Assembly: GCF_000012945.1 (NCBI RefSeq)
Contig: NC_007509.1
Span: 1,178,001 to 1,242,000, forward strand
From: Burkholderia lata
GTDB lineage: Bacteria > Pseudomonadota > Gammaproteobacteria > Burkholderiales > Burkholderiaceae
DNA: 64,000 nucleotides
Reading direction: 5' to 3'
Made by a program: the position numbers and the translations under genes. Shown piece after piece: positions 7,400-16,317 of this stretch (within the stretch, counting starts at the first letter, position 1; each line of letters opens with the position of its first letter). The notes beneath the pieces were generated by a model. The model saw only the letters and a program-made list of their open reading frames with translations, was not told the DNA's origin and made no database searches.

Positions 7400-9223
7400 A
7401 TGACTAGCGAACTCACCCTCTCCCGTCGCGACGTGGAGTTCATCCTTTTCGACTGGCTGCAGGTCGAATCCCTTGCCGGCCGCCAACGGTTCGCCGGGCA
7501 GGATCGATTCGACTACACGTCCGTTCTGGATGTCTACGAATCGCTCGCCACGGATCTCTTCAACCCTCACAACAAGAAGAACGACAGCAACGAACCCGTA
7601 TTCGATGGTGAACGCGTCACCATCAACCCCGAGGTGGGTGTCGCATTGCGCGCATTTGCAGATGCCGGCCTGGTCAGCGCCGCGTTCCCTGCCGAGTGGG
7701 ACGGCATGAGCTTGCCGAGCACCGTGGAGCGGGCCGGCATGGCGTATTTGCTCGCGGCCAATCCGGGAACCGCAGGTTACCCGTTTCTCACCATCGCCAA
7801 TGCGAACCTGCTGATGGCTCACGGGGAACGGGCCCGGGTGGAGCACTACGTCAAGGCCATGTCGGAAGGGCGGTGCTTCGGCACGATGTGCCTGTCGGAG
7901 CCGCAAGCCGGGTCGAGCCTTGCCGATATCCGCACGCGCGCGGTCCCGGGTGTGGACGGTCGCTACCGGCTGTTCGGCAACAAGATGTGGATCTCCGGCG
8001 GCGATCACGAGATCGCCGAGAACATCGTGCACCTGGTGCTGGCGAAGATCCCGGACGAGAACGGCCAGCTTCCTCCGGGCATTCAGGGCATTTCACTTTT
8101 CACGGTTCCGCGCAAGCTGATCGACGCCAATGGACTGCCGGGTGAGCGCAATGATGTCGTCCTGGCCGGCATCAATCACAAGATGGGTTACCGCGGCACC
8201 GTCAATTGCCTGCTGAATTTCGGCGAGGGTCGCTTCCGCCCGGACGGCGAGGCAGGCGCGATCGGAGAAATCGTCGGCGAGCCCGGCAAAGGGCTCGCCT
8301 ACATGTTCCACATGATGAACGAGGCGCGAATCTCGGTCGGCCTCGGCGCTGCCGCGATCGGCTATACGGGCTACCTGCACGCGCTGGATTACGCAAAAAC
8401 GCGCCTGCAGGGACGGACACGCGGCGAACGTTCGCCGGCCGCCCCCCAGGCGCCCATCATTCGTCACGCCGATGTCCGGCGCATGCTGCTGGCGCAGAAG
8501 GCGTATGTCTCCGGCGCACTCGCGTTGTGCCTGTATGCGGCGCGTCTCAGCGACGACGTTCATTCGCTTGAAGGCACCCACACCCGCGAGGAGGCCCAGT
8601 GCCTGCTCGATCTGCTCACACCGGTCGTCAAGAGCTGGTCGTCTCAATGGGGTCTCGTCGCCAACGATCTCGCCATTCAGGTTCACGGCGGCTACGGGTA
8701 CACGCGCGAGTACAACGTCGAGCAGTTCTACCGTGACAACCGGCTCAATCCGATACACGAAGGCACGTTCGGCATCCAGGCGCTCGACTTGCTTGGCCGG
8801 AAGACGCGTGCGAACGGAAGTGCGGCCATGACGCTCCTCGACAGGAAAATCTCCGGCACGGTCTCCCGCGCGCGGTCGAACGATTCGCTCCAGCGCCATG
8901 CCAGCACGCTCGATTGCGCGTGGGAGCGCATCCGCATCGTCACCGACAAGTTGCACCGGCTCGACGACCCCGAGCTCCAGCTGGCGAATGCGGCCGCCTA
9001 TCTTGAAGCGTTTGGGCATGTCGTCGTCGGTTGGCTTTGGCTCGATCAGGCCATCGTCGCGCACACGCTCGAGAACGGCCCGACCGGGAGCGACTTCCAT
9101 CGCGGCAAGCTCGCCGCCTGCGACTATTTCTTCGGATGGGAAATGCCGAAAGTGGCTGGATGGCTGGCCGTCCTCAATCCGGTCGAGACAACGCCGCTGA
9201 ACATGCAGGAGCAGTGGTTCTGA
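7400..9223 (+). CDS. Acyl-CoA dehydrogenase, long DmdC-like form
   Basis: A 607-residue FAD-dependent acyl-CoA dehydrogenase that introduces the alpha-beta double bond. The family motifs 'GTMCLSEPQAGSSLADI' and 'GNKMWISGGDHE' lie in the middle domain. 'HGGYGYTREYNVEQFYRDNR' precedes 'IHEGTFGIQALDLLGRK', whose Glu is the catalytic base in this family. The roughly 600-residue length with an extra C-terminal helical domain is typical of the DmdC-like subgroup, which acts on short, methylated or thioether acyl-CoAs and on medium chains. It is third in the cluster, 116 bases after MaoC. Confidence 0.92.
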   Translation: MTSELTLSRRDVEFILFDWLQVESLAGRQRFAGQDRFDYTSVLDVYESLATDLFNPHNKKNDSNEPVFDGERVTINPEVGVALRAFADAGLVSAAFPAEWDGMSLPSTVERAGMAYLLAANPGTAGYPFLTIANANLLMAHGERARVEHYVKAMSEGRCFGTMCLSEPQAGSSLADIRTRAVPGVDGRYRLFGNKMWISGGDHEIAENIVHLVLAKIPDENGQLPPGIQGISLFTVPRKLIDANGLPGERNDVVLAGINHKMGYRGTVNCLLNFGEGRFRPDGEAGAIGEIVGEPGKGLAYMFHMMNEARISVGLGAAAIGYTGYLHALDYAKTRLQGRTRGERSPAAPQAPIIRHADVRRMLLAQKAYVSGALALCLYAARLSDDVHSLEGTHTREEAQCLLDLLTPVVKSWSSQWGLVANDLAIQVHGGYGYTREYNVEQFYRDNRLNPIHEGTFGIQALDLLGRKTRANGSAAMTLLDRKISGTVSRARSNDSLQRHASTLDCAWERIRIVTDKLHRLDDPELQLANAAAYLEAFGHVVVGWLWLDQAIVAHTLENGPTGSDFHRGKLAACDYFFGWEMPKVAGWLAVLNPVETTPLNMQEQWF

Positions 9224-9277
9224 GCGACACATCGCGATTCCATTTCATTTTCGCCATTCCATTCACAAGGAAGTCAA

Positions 9278-10462
9278 ATGACTGATGCCGTTATCGTTTC
9301 CACCGCGCGCACGCCGATCGGCAAGGCGTATCGCGGCGCATTCAACGCGACGCACTCGCCCACCCTCCTCGGCCATGCCATCCGGCATGCTGTCCTGCGC
9401 GCGGGCGTCGAGCCCGACCGTATCGAAGATGCCGTGATCGGATCGGTGCTCAACGCCGGAACGGCCAGCCTCAACATCGCCCGCAACGGCGTCCTGGCGG
9501 CCGGCTTGCCCCATTCAGTCGGCGCGCAAACGCTCGACCGTCAGTGCGCATCCGGCCTGATGGCAATCGCGACTGCCGCCAAGCAGATCATGGTTGACGG
9601 GATGGAAGTCGTCGTCGCGGGCGGACAGGAAAACATCTCTGCCGTACAGAATCGCTACTTCGAATGGATGCGTGCCGAGCAGGATCCCAATGTGCTGACC
9701 GCGCAGCCCACGGCTTACATGTCGATGCTCGAGACCGCCGAGTTCGTTTCCCGCAAGTACGGGATCTCACGGGAAGTACAGGATCAGTACGCGCTCGATT
9801 CGCAGCTTCGTACTGCCGCCGCGCAAGCGGAAGGCCGCTTTTCGGACGAGATCGTCCCGATCACCACGCAGATGCTGGTTGTCGACAAAGCCACCGGCCA
9901 GACGTCGCTGAAGGAAGTCACGCTCGCCCAGGATGAAGGGAACCGTCCCGGCACGACGCTTGAATCGCTCGGCGCCCTCGCGCCGGTGGTCGACGGCGGC
10001 GTCGTGACAGCCGGCAATGCCAGCCAGCTTTCGGATGGCGCCAGCGCCTGCGTGCTGATGAACGCGAAAACCGCGCAGCAACTCGGCGTGACACCGCTCG
10101 GCATCTATCGTGGCATGACCGTCGTCGGCAACGCGCCCGAAGAGATGGGCATCGGCCCCCTCTACGCGATTCCGAAGCTGCTGAAACTTCACGGACTGAC
10201 GATCGACGATATCGGCTTGTGGGAGCTGAACGAGGCATTTGCCTGCCAGGTACTGTACTGTCGCGACAAGCTCGGCATCGATCCGGCCCGGTACAACGTC
10301 AACGGTGGCGCCATTTCGATCGGGCATCCGTACGGGATGACCGGCGCGCGCCTGGTCGGCCATGCGCTGATCGAAGGCAAGCGACGTGGTGTGCGCTACG
10401 TGGTCGTCTCCATGTGCGTGGGAGGGGGAATGGGCGCAGCCGGTCTGTTTGAAGTCGCCTGA
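9278..10462 (+). CDS. Acetyl-CoA acyltransferase (thiolase)
   Basis: A 394-residue thiolase performing the final CoA-dependent cleavage. The nucleophilic Cys is in '[11 protein letters not shown]' (near residue 90). The second active-site block is '[19 protein letters not shown]', and the C-terminal Cys is in '[12 protein letters not shown]'. It completes a four-step beta-oxidation module (dehydrogenase, hydratase, 3-hydroxy dehydrogenase, thiolase). No acyl-CoA ligase or CoA transferase lies in the cluster, so the substrate must be activated by an enzyme encoded elsewhere. Confidence 0.93.
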   Translation: MTDAVIVSTARTPIGKAYRGAFNATHSPTLLGHAIRHAVLRAGVEPDRIEDAVIGSVLNAGTASLNIARNGVLAAGLPHSVGAQTLDRQCASGLMAIATAAKQIMVDGMEVVVAGGQENISAVQNRYFEWMRAEQDPNVLTAQPTAYMSMLETAEFVSRKYGISREVQDQYALDSQLRTAAAQAEGRFSDEIVPITTQMLVVDKATGQTSLKEVTLAQDEGNRPGTTLESLGALAPVVDGGVVTAGNASQLSDGASACVLMNAKTAQQLGVTPLGIYRGMTVVGNAPEEMGIGPLYAIPKLLKLHGLTIDDIGLWELNEAFACQVLYCRDKLGIDPARYNVNGGAISIGHPYGMTGARLVGHALIEGKRRGVRYVVVSMCVGGGMGAAGLFEVA

Positions 10463-10475
10463 CACGTCGCGCCAC

Positions 10476-10508
10476 GAGGCGGCGGTGCCATTCGCCCGAT
10501 ACCGCCTC
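10476..10508 (+). terminator. Probable terminator after the thiolase
   Basis: GAGGCGG (10476-10482) pairs with CCGCCTC (10502-10508), followed by a T-containing stretch (CTTGCTTTAT). It lies 14 bases after the thiolase stop. The loop is long (19 bases), so the call is tentative. Confidence 0.35.
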
Positions 10509-10886
10509 CTCTTGCTTTATCGATCAAGCGAGCGTCTGTCGAACTCCCAGCCGGCAAGCCCTCGCTTGTCACTCATCCCGCAGAAGTGCGCATTTCAATC
10601 CGGATCCCGATCCGGTCGCAACGCATCTCTTTCAATCGCCCCCCGGCATACGCATCGATCACGCATCTGACAATCCGCCACGCGGAATGAAGATCGCATG
10701 GAACCGACTCGCGTAGAATGCCCGCGACAATCAAGCATCAAGCCGAGCGGGGCCGCTTCGCCATTCCACTCGCACCGGCGCAACGCGAACAAGACAACAC
10801 GAACAAGACCCGTGGCATCCGCAAACGGCGCCGCGCCGCCTCGACCGCGCGCGCCATCGCGACGATCGCCCGCCGATGACGCTTCC
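10509..10886. other. Intergenic, no gene seen
   Basis: About 380 bases with no ORF of convincing composition on either strand. TAGAAT (about 10714) could be a -10 element for the following fusion gene; I see no clear -35 partner. Confidence 0.4.
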
Positions 10887-13322
10887 ATGAGCAAACCGAT
10901 CCTGTACCTCCTCGCCGGCAACGGCAGCGCGGCCGACTGGTGGGACGATGCACTGCCCCACTTCCGGCATTACCGGCCCGTGCCGCTGGAACTGCCGGGC
11001 TTCGGCGACAACCCCGCACCGCCCTGCGAAGATCTCGCCGCGTACGCGCAAGCGCTGCTGGACGCGACCGAGCCGGGCCACGCGATCATGGCGGTCGGCG
11101 TGAATGCGCTGCTGGTGCTGCACGCATTGCAGCGACGCCCCGGCCACTTCAGCCGCAGCGTGCTGCTCGCGCCCGTCGGCGCATTCCTGTGGGAACGGCG
11201 CCTGCCGAAACTGATGGCGCCGAAACCGCTGCGCAAGACGATCCACTGGCTGCTCGCGCACTACCCGACGCTGTTCGCCCGCAAGTTCTCGAACCTCACC
11301 TGGACACATGCGCAATACCGCCGCATGGGCGCCGGCTATGCGCGCTGCCGCGCGTTCCTGCCGCACTGGGATCTCGTGCGTGCCGATACCGCGCTGCCGC
11401 TGCTCGAGTGGGTCGCCGATCGGATCGAACTCGTGTGGGGCGACCAGGACAACGTGCTCGGCGTGCGCCAGGCCGCCGCGTGGTCGGCCATCCTCGCACG
11501 CGCCAACCTCACCGTCACGCTGCAGGCCGGCTGGGGACACTACCCGTGGATCGACGCACCGGCGGCATTCGTGCAATGGCTCGAAGCGGGCGATGCCGGC
11601 TTCGTCGCGCACACCAAGGGCGGGCGCCTCGCGCTGGCCACGATGGCCGGCCTGCCCGTGCCGCCCGCGCTGTCGCTGACCCGCGCGGACGATCCGCGCC
11701 TGCCCGGCTTTCTCGCGAGCCAGCCCGATGCCGAGTGGGCGATCCGCTCGTCGAGCCACGGTGAGGACCAGGCCGACGCGGCCAACGCCGGCCTGCACAC
11801 GACGTTCCTGCGCGTACCGGCAGCGCAGGCGGCCGCCCGCGTGGCCGAGCTGCTCGATGGCGGCCTCGAGGAAACGGTCGTGCAGCGCTTCATCACGCCG
11901 GTGCTGTCCGGCATTGCCTTCGTGCGGCATCTCGCGGTTGAGGTCGAGTGGGTGGAAGGCCACCTCGAAACGCTCGCCGACGGACAGGCCAGCCCGCAAC
12001 GCGCGATCCTGTCGCGGCTCGGCGAGCCCTGGCAGCGCGGCACGTTCCCGGCCGCGCACGGCCTGAGCGCGACGCAGCTGTGGGCCTTCCTGCAGCGCGT
12101 GCTGCGCGCGTTCCACTACGTGCCGGGCGACGTCGAATGGGCGTGGGACGGCCAGCAGCTGTGGCTGCTGCAGTACCGTCCGATCAGCAGCTACGGCTGG
12201 CATCGACACCTGACCGCCGCCAACATCGCCGAGATCCTGCCGCCGCAGCCGAGCCGGCTGGTCGAGTATGCGCAACGACGCGCGGCCGGCAGCATCCCCG
12301 CCATCATGGCGCGCTGGGATGCACGCGTACTGCAGGATAACGAACCATTCACCGCGCTCTATGGCGGTGCGTCGTACATCAACAACGACCTGTTCCTCGC
12401 CCGTCTCGCCGACTGGGGCGTGTCGGCCGGCAACTACAGCGGCGAGATCGGCGGCGCGACGCCGCCGTTGCGCTGGCGCCCGCTGCGGCTGCTGCGTTCG
12501 CTGCCGGTGTTCTGGCGCATGCTGCGCGTCGCGCGCGGACATCTGCCGACACTCGAGCGCGGCTTGCAGCGCTTCGACCAGGAACTCGCGACGCTCGTCG
12601 CGCAACGCGCCGACGGCCAGCAACTGGCCGACTGGTTCACGCGCTTCTACGTGTTCGTCGTGCAGGGCAACCTGTGCATCGCGTCATCGCTGGCCAGCAG
12701 CGGCGGCGCACTGTGGGGCCGGCCACCGACCGCATACGGCCAGCTCGACCACAGCCCGCATCGGCTGCCGTGGGAAACCGACCCGGGCACCGCACGGCCC
12801 GCACCCACCGACCTGCCGCTGCAGGCGTTTCCCGACTGGCCGCTGCCGGTCCGCATGCTCCACACGCTCGGCGCGCCCGGCATGCGCGGCTGGTATCTGC
12901 AGGTACGCGAGTGGTATCGCGACAACCTGATGCGTGTGTTCTTCCGCCTGCATCACGCGATGCCGGCTGCCGACCGCGACGCGTGGTTCGCGCCCCATCC
13001 CGATCGCCGCGAACGCAACGGCAGCTTCTGGCAGGACGGCAGCGAAGGCACCGACGAGGCAGCCGGCTTCATGATTTATCCGGGCCACACGCAAGGTGTG
13101 CTCGGCCACGACATCCTGCTGGAAGACACGCTCGATCCGGGCCGGCACGCGCAATACCAGGCCGCTCGCGCCGTGATTGCGCGCATGGGCGGCCGGCTGT
13201 CGCACGGCGCGACGCTGCTGCGCGAGCTGCGCAAGCCGTCAGCCGTGCTGCCGCGCGTCGATGCCGCGTGGATCGGGCGCGAGGTGCGGCTCAGCGACGG
13301 CCGGCTGACGCTGGTCGAATGA
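10887..13322 (+). CDS. Alpha/beta-hydrolase-like domain fused to PEP-synthase/rifampin-phosphotransferase-like module
   Basis: An 811-residue fusion. Residues 1-235 have an alpha/beta-hydrolase pattern, but the nucleophile elbow reads 'VGVNALLVLHA', with Asn73 in place of Ser. The acid ('VWGDQDNV') and His ('GWGHYPWID') positions persist. Residues about 245-435 resemble the ATP-grasp PPDK_N domain: 'TKGGRLALATMAGLPVPP', 'WAIRSSSHGED', then 'DVEWAWDG' and 'LLQYRPI'. A long central region follows. The C-terminus carries the phospho-swivel motif 'GGRLSHGATLLRELRKP', with candidate phospho-His773. The order ATP-grasp, middle domain, swivel is that of rifampin phosphotransferases and PEP synthases. 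I start at 10887, where hydrolase homology begins. The substrate is unknown. Confidence 0.8.
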   Translation: MSKPILYLLAGNGSAADWWDDALPHFRHYRPVPLELPGFGDNPAPPCEDLAAYAQALLDATEPGHAIMAVGVNALLVLHALQRRPGHFSRSVLLAPVGAFLWERRLPKLMAPKPLRKTIHWLLAHYPTLFARKFSNLTWTHAQYRRMGAGYARCRAFLPHWDLVRADTALPLLEWVADRIELVWGDQDNVLGVRQAAAWSAILARANLTVTLQAGWGHYPWIDAPAAFVQWLEAGDAGFVAHTKGGRLALATMAGLPVPPALSLTRADDPRLPGFLASQPDAEWAIRSSSHGEDQADAANAGLHTTFLRVPAAQAAARVAELLDGGLEETVVQRFITPVLSGIAFVRHLAVEVEWVEGHLETLADGQASPQRAILSRLGEPWQRGTFPAAHGLSATQLWAFLQRVLRAFHYVPGDVEWAWDGQQLWLLQYRPISSYGWHRHLTAANIAEILPPQPSRLVEYAQRRAAGSIPAIMARWDARVLQDNEPFTALYGGASYINNDLFLARLADWGVSAGNYSGEIGGATPPLRWRPLRLLRSLPVFWRMLRVARGHLPTLERGLQRFDQELATLVAQRADGQQLADWFTRFYVFVVQGNLCIASSLASSGGALWGRPPTAYGQLDHSPHRLPWETDPGTARPAPTDLPLQAFPDWPLPVRMLHTLGAPGMRGWYLQVREWYRDNLMRVFFRLHHAMPAADRDAWFAPHPDRRERNGSFWQDGSEGTDEAAGFMIYPGHTQGVLGHDILLEDTLDPGRHAQYQAARAVIARMGGRLSHGATLLRELRKPSAVLPRVDAAWIGREVRLSDGRLTLVE

Positions 13323-13327
13323 GCACG

Positions 13328-13342
13328 GCGCGGTTGCCGCGC
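13328..13342. terminator. Small GC-rich hairpin between convergent genes
   Basis: GCGCGG (13328-13333) and CCGCGC (13337-13342) pair around a 3-base loop, between the convergent ends of the fusion gene and the 124-residue secreted protein. No T-tract. Confidence 0.3.
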
Positions 13343-13362
13343 GCCTGGGACTGGACTGCTGC

Positions 13363-13737
13363 TCAGCGTACCGGCGTGCGGACGACTCCGTCGACCTTCA
13401 ACGTGCGCCGGTCGTGCGCGGCTTCGTATTCGACCGTTTGCGCGGGCGTGACGGCGCCGTACGAACGGCCGTTCACGTAGACGGTGCCGTCCCGCAGTTC
13501 GACCCGGTCGCCGTTGACTGTCGCGGTGGCCCGTTCGCCCTGCAGCACCGCGCCCGAGCAACCGGCGGTCGAAAAGCTGCGGACCGACGTGCCCGGCATC
13601 GCGGCGATCCCGCCCTGATCCGCCGCATGCGCCGCGCTGCAAGGCGGCGCATCCATGCTGCCGGCAGCGTAGGCCGCGCCGGCGCTGATGCCGCATCCGG
13701 CAAGCAACGCAATCGTGATCGGCTTCAGATGGTTCAT
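13363..13737 (-). CDS. Small exported protein of unknown function
   Basis: A 124-residue protein. I start at 13737, where GGAGCT sits just upstream on the minus strand, not at the more distant in-frame start at 13863 that precedes a basic, non-signal-like stretch. The N-terminus is a signal peptide ('MNHLKPITIALLAGCGISAG'). It contains both a lipobox-like LAGC and a later 'AYA-A' signal-peptidase I site, so lipoprotein or soluble periplasmic fates are both possible. The mature part has two Cys and a beta-rich segment ('VNGDRVELRDGTVYVNGRSY'). No family recognised. Confidence 0.65.
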   Translation of the reverse strand: MNHLKPITIALLAGCGISAGAAYAAGSMDAPPCSAAHAADQGGIAAMPGTSVRSFSTAGCSGAVLQGERATATVNGDRVELRDGTVYVNGRSYGAVTPAQTVEYEAAHDRRTLKVDGVVRTPVR

Positions 13738-13951
13738 GGTGAGCTCCATTGTCCGCGGCCGCGGATCGATGACCGGCCGACGCCCACGTTCGCATCGCAG
13801 GCCGTCCGGATACACCCAGTATGCGACCGGTTCGCGGCACTCCGCCATCCGCGCCAGTACCACTCGCCGCCGCGTCGCTTCACGCCGACTCCGGGCGCCG
13901 GAAACACCGCGCCCGGCACAACCCGTCCCCCTGAAAATCCGCCTTGATCAA

Positions 13952-13988
13952 GTTGCGACTCGCAACTATTATTGATTGCGATCCGCAA
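13952..13988. promoter_or_regulatory. Paired MarR-type operators
   Basis: GTTGCGACTCGCAAC (13952-13966) has perfect 6-base arms and TTGCGATCCGCAA (13976-13988) has perfect 5-base arms. They repeat the same half-site (TTGCG) with centres 23 bases apart, about two helical turns, and end 16 bases before the MarR-GNAT start. This strongly suggests autoregulation by the MarR domain. Confidence 0.65.
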
Positions 13989-14004
13989 CCTTTTCGGGCC
14001 AACC

Positions 14005-14985
14005 ATGGACCTCATCGACGCTCCCGCCAAGCCTCGCGAAGCCACCATCCTCGAGCTGCGCGACTTCTCCCGCAAACTGGTTCGCGAGCTCGGCTTCATG
14101 CGCGCGACGCTGGCCGACAGCGACTGGGCGCCTTCGGCGGTCCACGCGATCCTCGAGATCGGGATGGCGCCCGGCATCAACGCCCGCGATCTGGGCAACA
14201 TCCTGCGGCTGGACAAGTCGAACACGAGCCGGCAACTCGCCCGGCTCGAAGCGGCCGGGGTCGTGGAGCGGCGCGTGTCGAGCGACGATGCGCGCGCGAT
14301 CGAGCTGTACCTGACCGCCGACGGAAAAAAGCTCCAGAAGCGAATCGACACGTTCGCGACGGATCAGGTGTCGAATGCGCTGCGCCGCATGGTGCCCGCC
14401 GACCAGCAGGCACTGCTGCGCTCGCTCGCGCTGTACGCCGATGCACTCGCGCAGGACAACGCCGCCAAGGCGCCCGCCGCGGCACTCGATGCGCCATCGA
14501 TCCGCGAAGGCTACCAACCGGGCTGTATCGGCGATATCGCGGGCCTTCACGCGCGTTTTTATTCGGAACACTGGGGCTTCGGCGCCTTTTTCGAAAAGCG
14601 GGTGGCGACCGAGTTGGCCGAGTTCGCCGGTGCGCTGCCGGCCGACGGCAAGGCGCTTTGGCTATGCCAGGAAGACGGACGGACGCTCGCGTCGCTCGCG
14701 ATCAACGGTGACCCGGCAACGGGCGTCGCGCACCTGCGCTGGTTCATCGTGAACGATGCGCTGCGCGGGTCGGGCATCGGCCGCCGGCTCATGACGGAAG
14801 CCATGCGCTTCGTCGATGCGCAGCGGTTTCTCGAAACCTACCTGTGGACGTTCAAGGGGCTGGACTCGGCGCGCCATCTTTACGAGTCGTTCGGCTTCAC
14901 GCTGACCGACGAATCCGCGGGTACGCATTGGGGAACCGAGGTGGTCGAGCAGCGCTTCAGCCGGCCGGGGCCGTCGAGCGGTTGA
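14005..14985 (+). CDS. MarR-family regulator fused to GNAT acetyltransferase
   Basis: A 326-residue fusion. Residues about 25-150 form a MarR winged helix ('INARDLGNILRLDKSNTSRQ', 'RRVSSDDARAIELYLT'). Residues about 165-320 form a GNAT domain with the acetyl-CoA loop 'RGSGIGRRLM' and the C-terminal 'ARHLYESFGFTL'. I start at ATG 14005; an upstream TTG at 13972 lies inside the operator pair and is unlikely. This two-domain arrangement is a known family in proteobacteria. Here it probably represses its own promoter and acetylates an unknown small molecule or protein. Confidence 0.88.
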   Translation: MDLIDAPAKPREATILELRDFSRKLVRELGFMRATLADSDWAPSAVHAILEIGMAPGINARDLGNILRLDKSNTSRQLARLEAAGVVERRVSSDDARAIELYLTADGKKLQKRIDTFATDQVSNALRRMVPADQQALLRSLALYADALAQDNAAKAPAAALDAPSIREGYQPGCIGDIAGLHARFYSEHWGFGAFFEKRVATELAEFAGALPADGKALWLCQEDGRTLASLAINGDPATGVAHLRWFIVNDALRGSGIGRRLMTEAMRFVDAQRFLETYLWTFKGLDSARHLYESFGFTLTDESAGTHWGTEVVEQRFSRPGPSSG

Positions 14986-15127
14986 GGGTCGACGGGACGT
15001 TGCCGTTTTCGCTGCGCGTGCCCTTATGGTCTGTCGACACGACCGTCTCGCGCTGCCGGCAATCGGCCCACGATTTTCAATGGGCGCTGCGAAACGTGTA
15101 TGGCAACCCACCCACACGCTTGTCGCG

Positions 15128-15289
15128 CTACCCCATCCCGAAGAGCGAATCGGATACGTTCTTGATCCACGTCTTGACGTCACCCCAGGTGATTTGCTTC
15201 TTCCTGAATATTCTTGTCAGAAAAACGATCGACCACCCGACGACAAAGGTGATAGCGACACAAATGCTTAAAAATGAAAATGTACTCAT
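15128..15289 (-). CDS. Small single-pass membrane protein, 53 residues
   Basis: On the minus strand an ATG at 15289 opens a 53-codon frame ending at 15128. It begins 'MSTFSFLSICVAITFVVGWS' and continues 'IVFLTRIFRKK', a hydrophobic helix followed by a positive stop-transfer segment. A soluble amphipathic tail containing 'WGDVKTWIKNVSDSLFG' follows. The composition (K, I, F and few Ala/Arg) is unlike that of a shadow frame in this genome. The ribosome site is weak. It is downstream of, and on the same strand as, the larger membrane-anchored hypothetical protein, with a 146-base gap. Confidence 0.5.
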   Translation of the reverse strand: MSTFSFLSICVAITFVVGWSIVFLTRIFRKKQITWGDVKTWIKNVSDSLFGMG

Positions 15290-15435
15290 CGAAATCGTAC
15301 GGGCGGATCGGCTGCAATTAGGACGTCACTCCAGGATTTCATCGGGATTTGCGGCAGACGACGTCGTCGGAACAGGATGAACGCGTCGCGCTCGATGTAA
15401 AGGGCGAACGCATAACGCGACGCGCGGCAGACGCA

Positions 15436-16317
15436 TCACTTGACACGCTGCACGCGCACGATGCCCCAGACGAGCATTGCGGTCACGACGGCAGTCACCA
15501 CGATTGCGAGCCAGATCGACTTCGTCGTGATCCACGTTCCGATGAACGCGGCCGCAAACACGCAGGCCGCGCCCCATTCAAGCACGTTGTCCAGCCGGTT
15601 TCTCGGCCGATAGCGCGGCTTGTCTGCCACATCGTGCGGGATCGGCGCCGCCGACCTCGCGCGCGGCGCGCACGCAGGAAACGCATCGGCCAGCGCATGG
15701 CTCGGCCACGGGTGGACATCGGCGTGCGCGTCGCCCGATCCCGTCACCCGCCATACGGCGTCGGCATCCAGTGCACGACGCAGTTCCTGGATCTCGCGGG
15801 CCAGGCCCGCGTCCGGTTCCTTCTGCCGCTCCAGCATCGCGACCTGCGCGAGTTCGGTGGCGAATGCGTGCGTGTCGTCGTGCGCGATCGGCAATCCGCT
15901 CGTGCGAACCAGCACGAATTCCCCGAACGCGATCGCGACGTAGTCGACGAATGCGTCGTAGATCGAACGGTAGCGCTCACCGAGCAATTCGACGAGGTTG
16001 TCGCGGCGTGCGGCCGCACGCGCCAGCGCGCTCGCCTTCGTCGTGACCAGATACGGATAGCGCGCGTCGCGCTCCTCGGGCGTCGCGCCTTCCAGATATT
16101 CGTCGAGTTCGTCGGCCTGGTCTTCCGGATCGAAATCGTCGATGCGATAGGCGAAGCGCACGTCGTCGGGTCCGAACAGCACGCGCCAGAACAGCGGCAC
16201 GAACGCGTTCGCTTCGAGCGACGGGCCGCCCGCCGCGAAATAGGCGGGCAATTCGCCTTTGCGGCCTTCAGGCATGCGCGGCCACGGCGGGCTCTCCAGA
16301 AACACGGGATGGGACAT
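15436..16317 (-). CDS. Hypothetical protein with two C-terminal membrane helices
   Basis: A 293-residue protein of no family I can name. I start at the ATG at 16317 ('MSHPVFLESPPWPRMPEGRK'); the open frame extends 20 codons further but with poor composition. About 240 residues are soluble, acidic and helical ('DDFDPEDQADELDEYLEG'). Near the C-terminus are two hydrophobic spans ('WGAACVFAAAFIGTW', 'IWLAIVVTAVVTAMLVWGIV') joined by a short loop, so the large domain probably faces the cytoplasm. A small membrane protein follows on the same strand. Confidence 0.75.
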   Translation of the reverse strand: MSHPVFLESPPWPRMPEGRKGELPAYFAAGGPSLEANAFVPLFWRVLFGPDDVRFAYRIDDFDPEDQADELDEYLEGATPEERDARYPYLVTTKASALARAAARRDNLVELLGERYRSIYDAFVDYVAIAFGEFVLVRTSGLPIAHDDTHAFATELAQVAMLERQKEPDAGLAREIQELRRALDADAVWRVTGSGDAHADVHPWPSHALADAFPACAPRARSAAPIPHDVADKPRYRPRNRLDNVLEWGAACVFAAAFIGTWITTKSIWLAIVVTAVVTAMLVWGIVRVQRVK

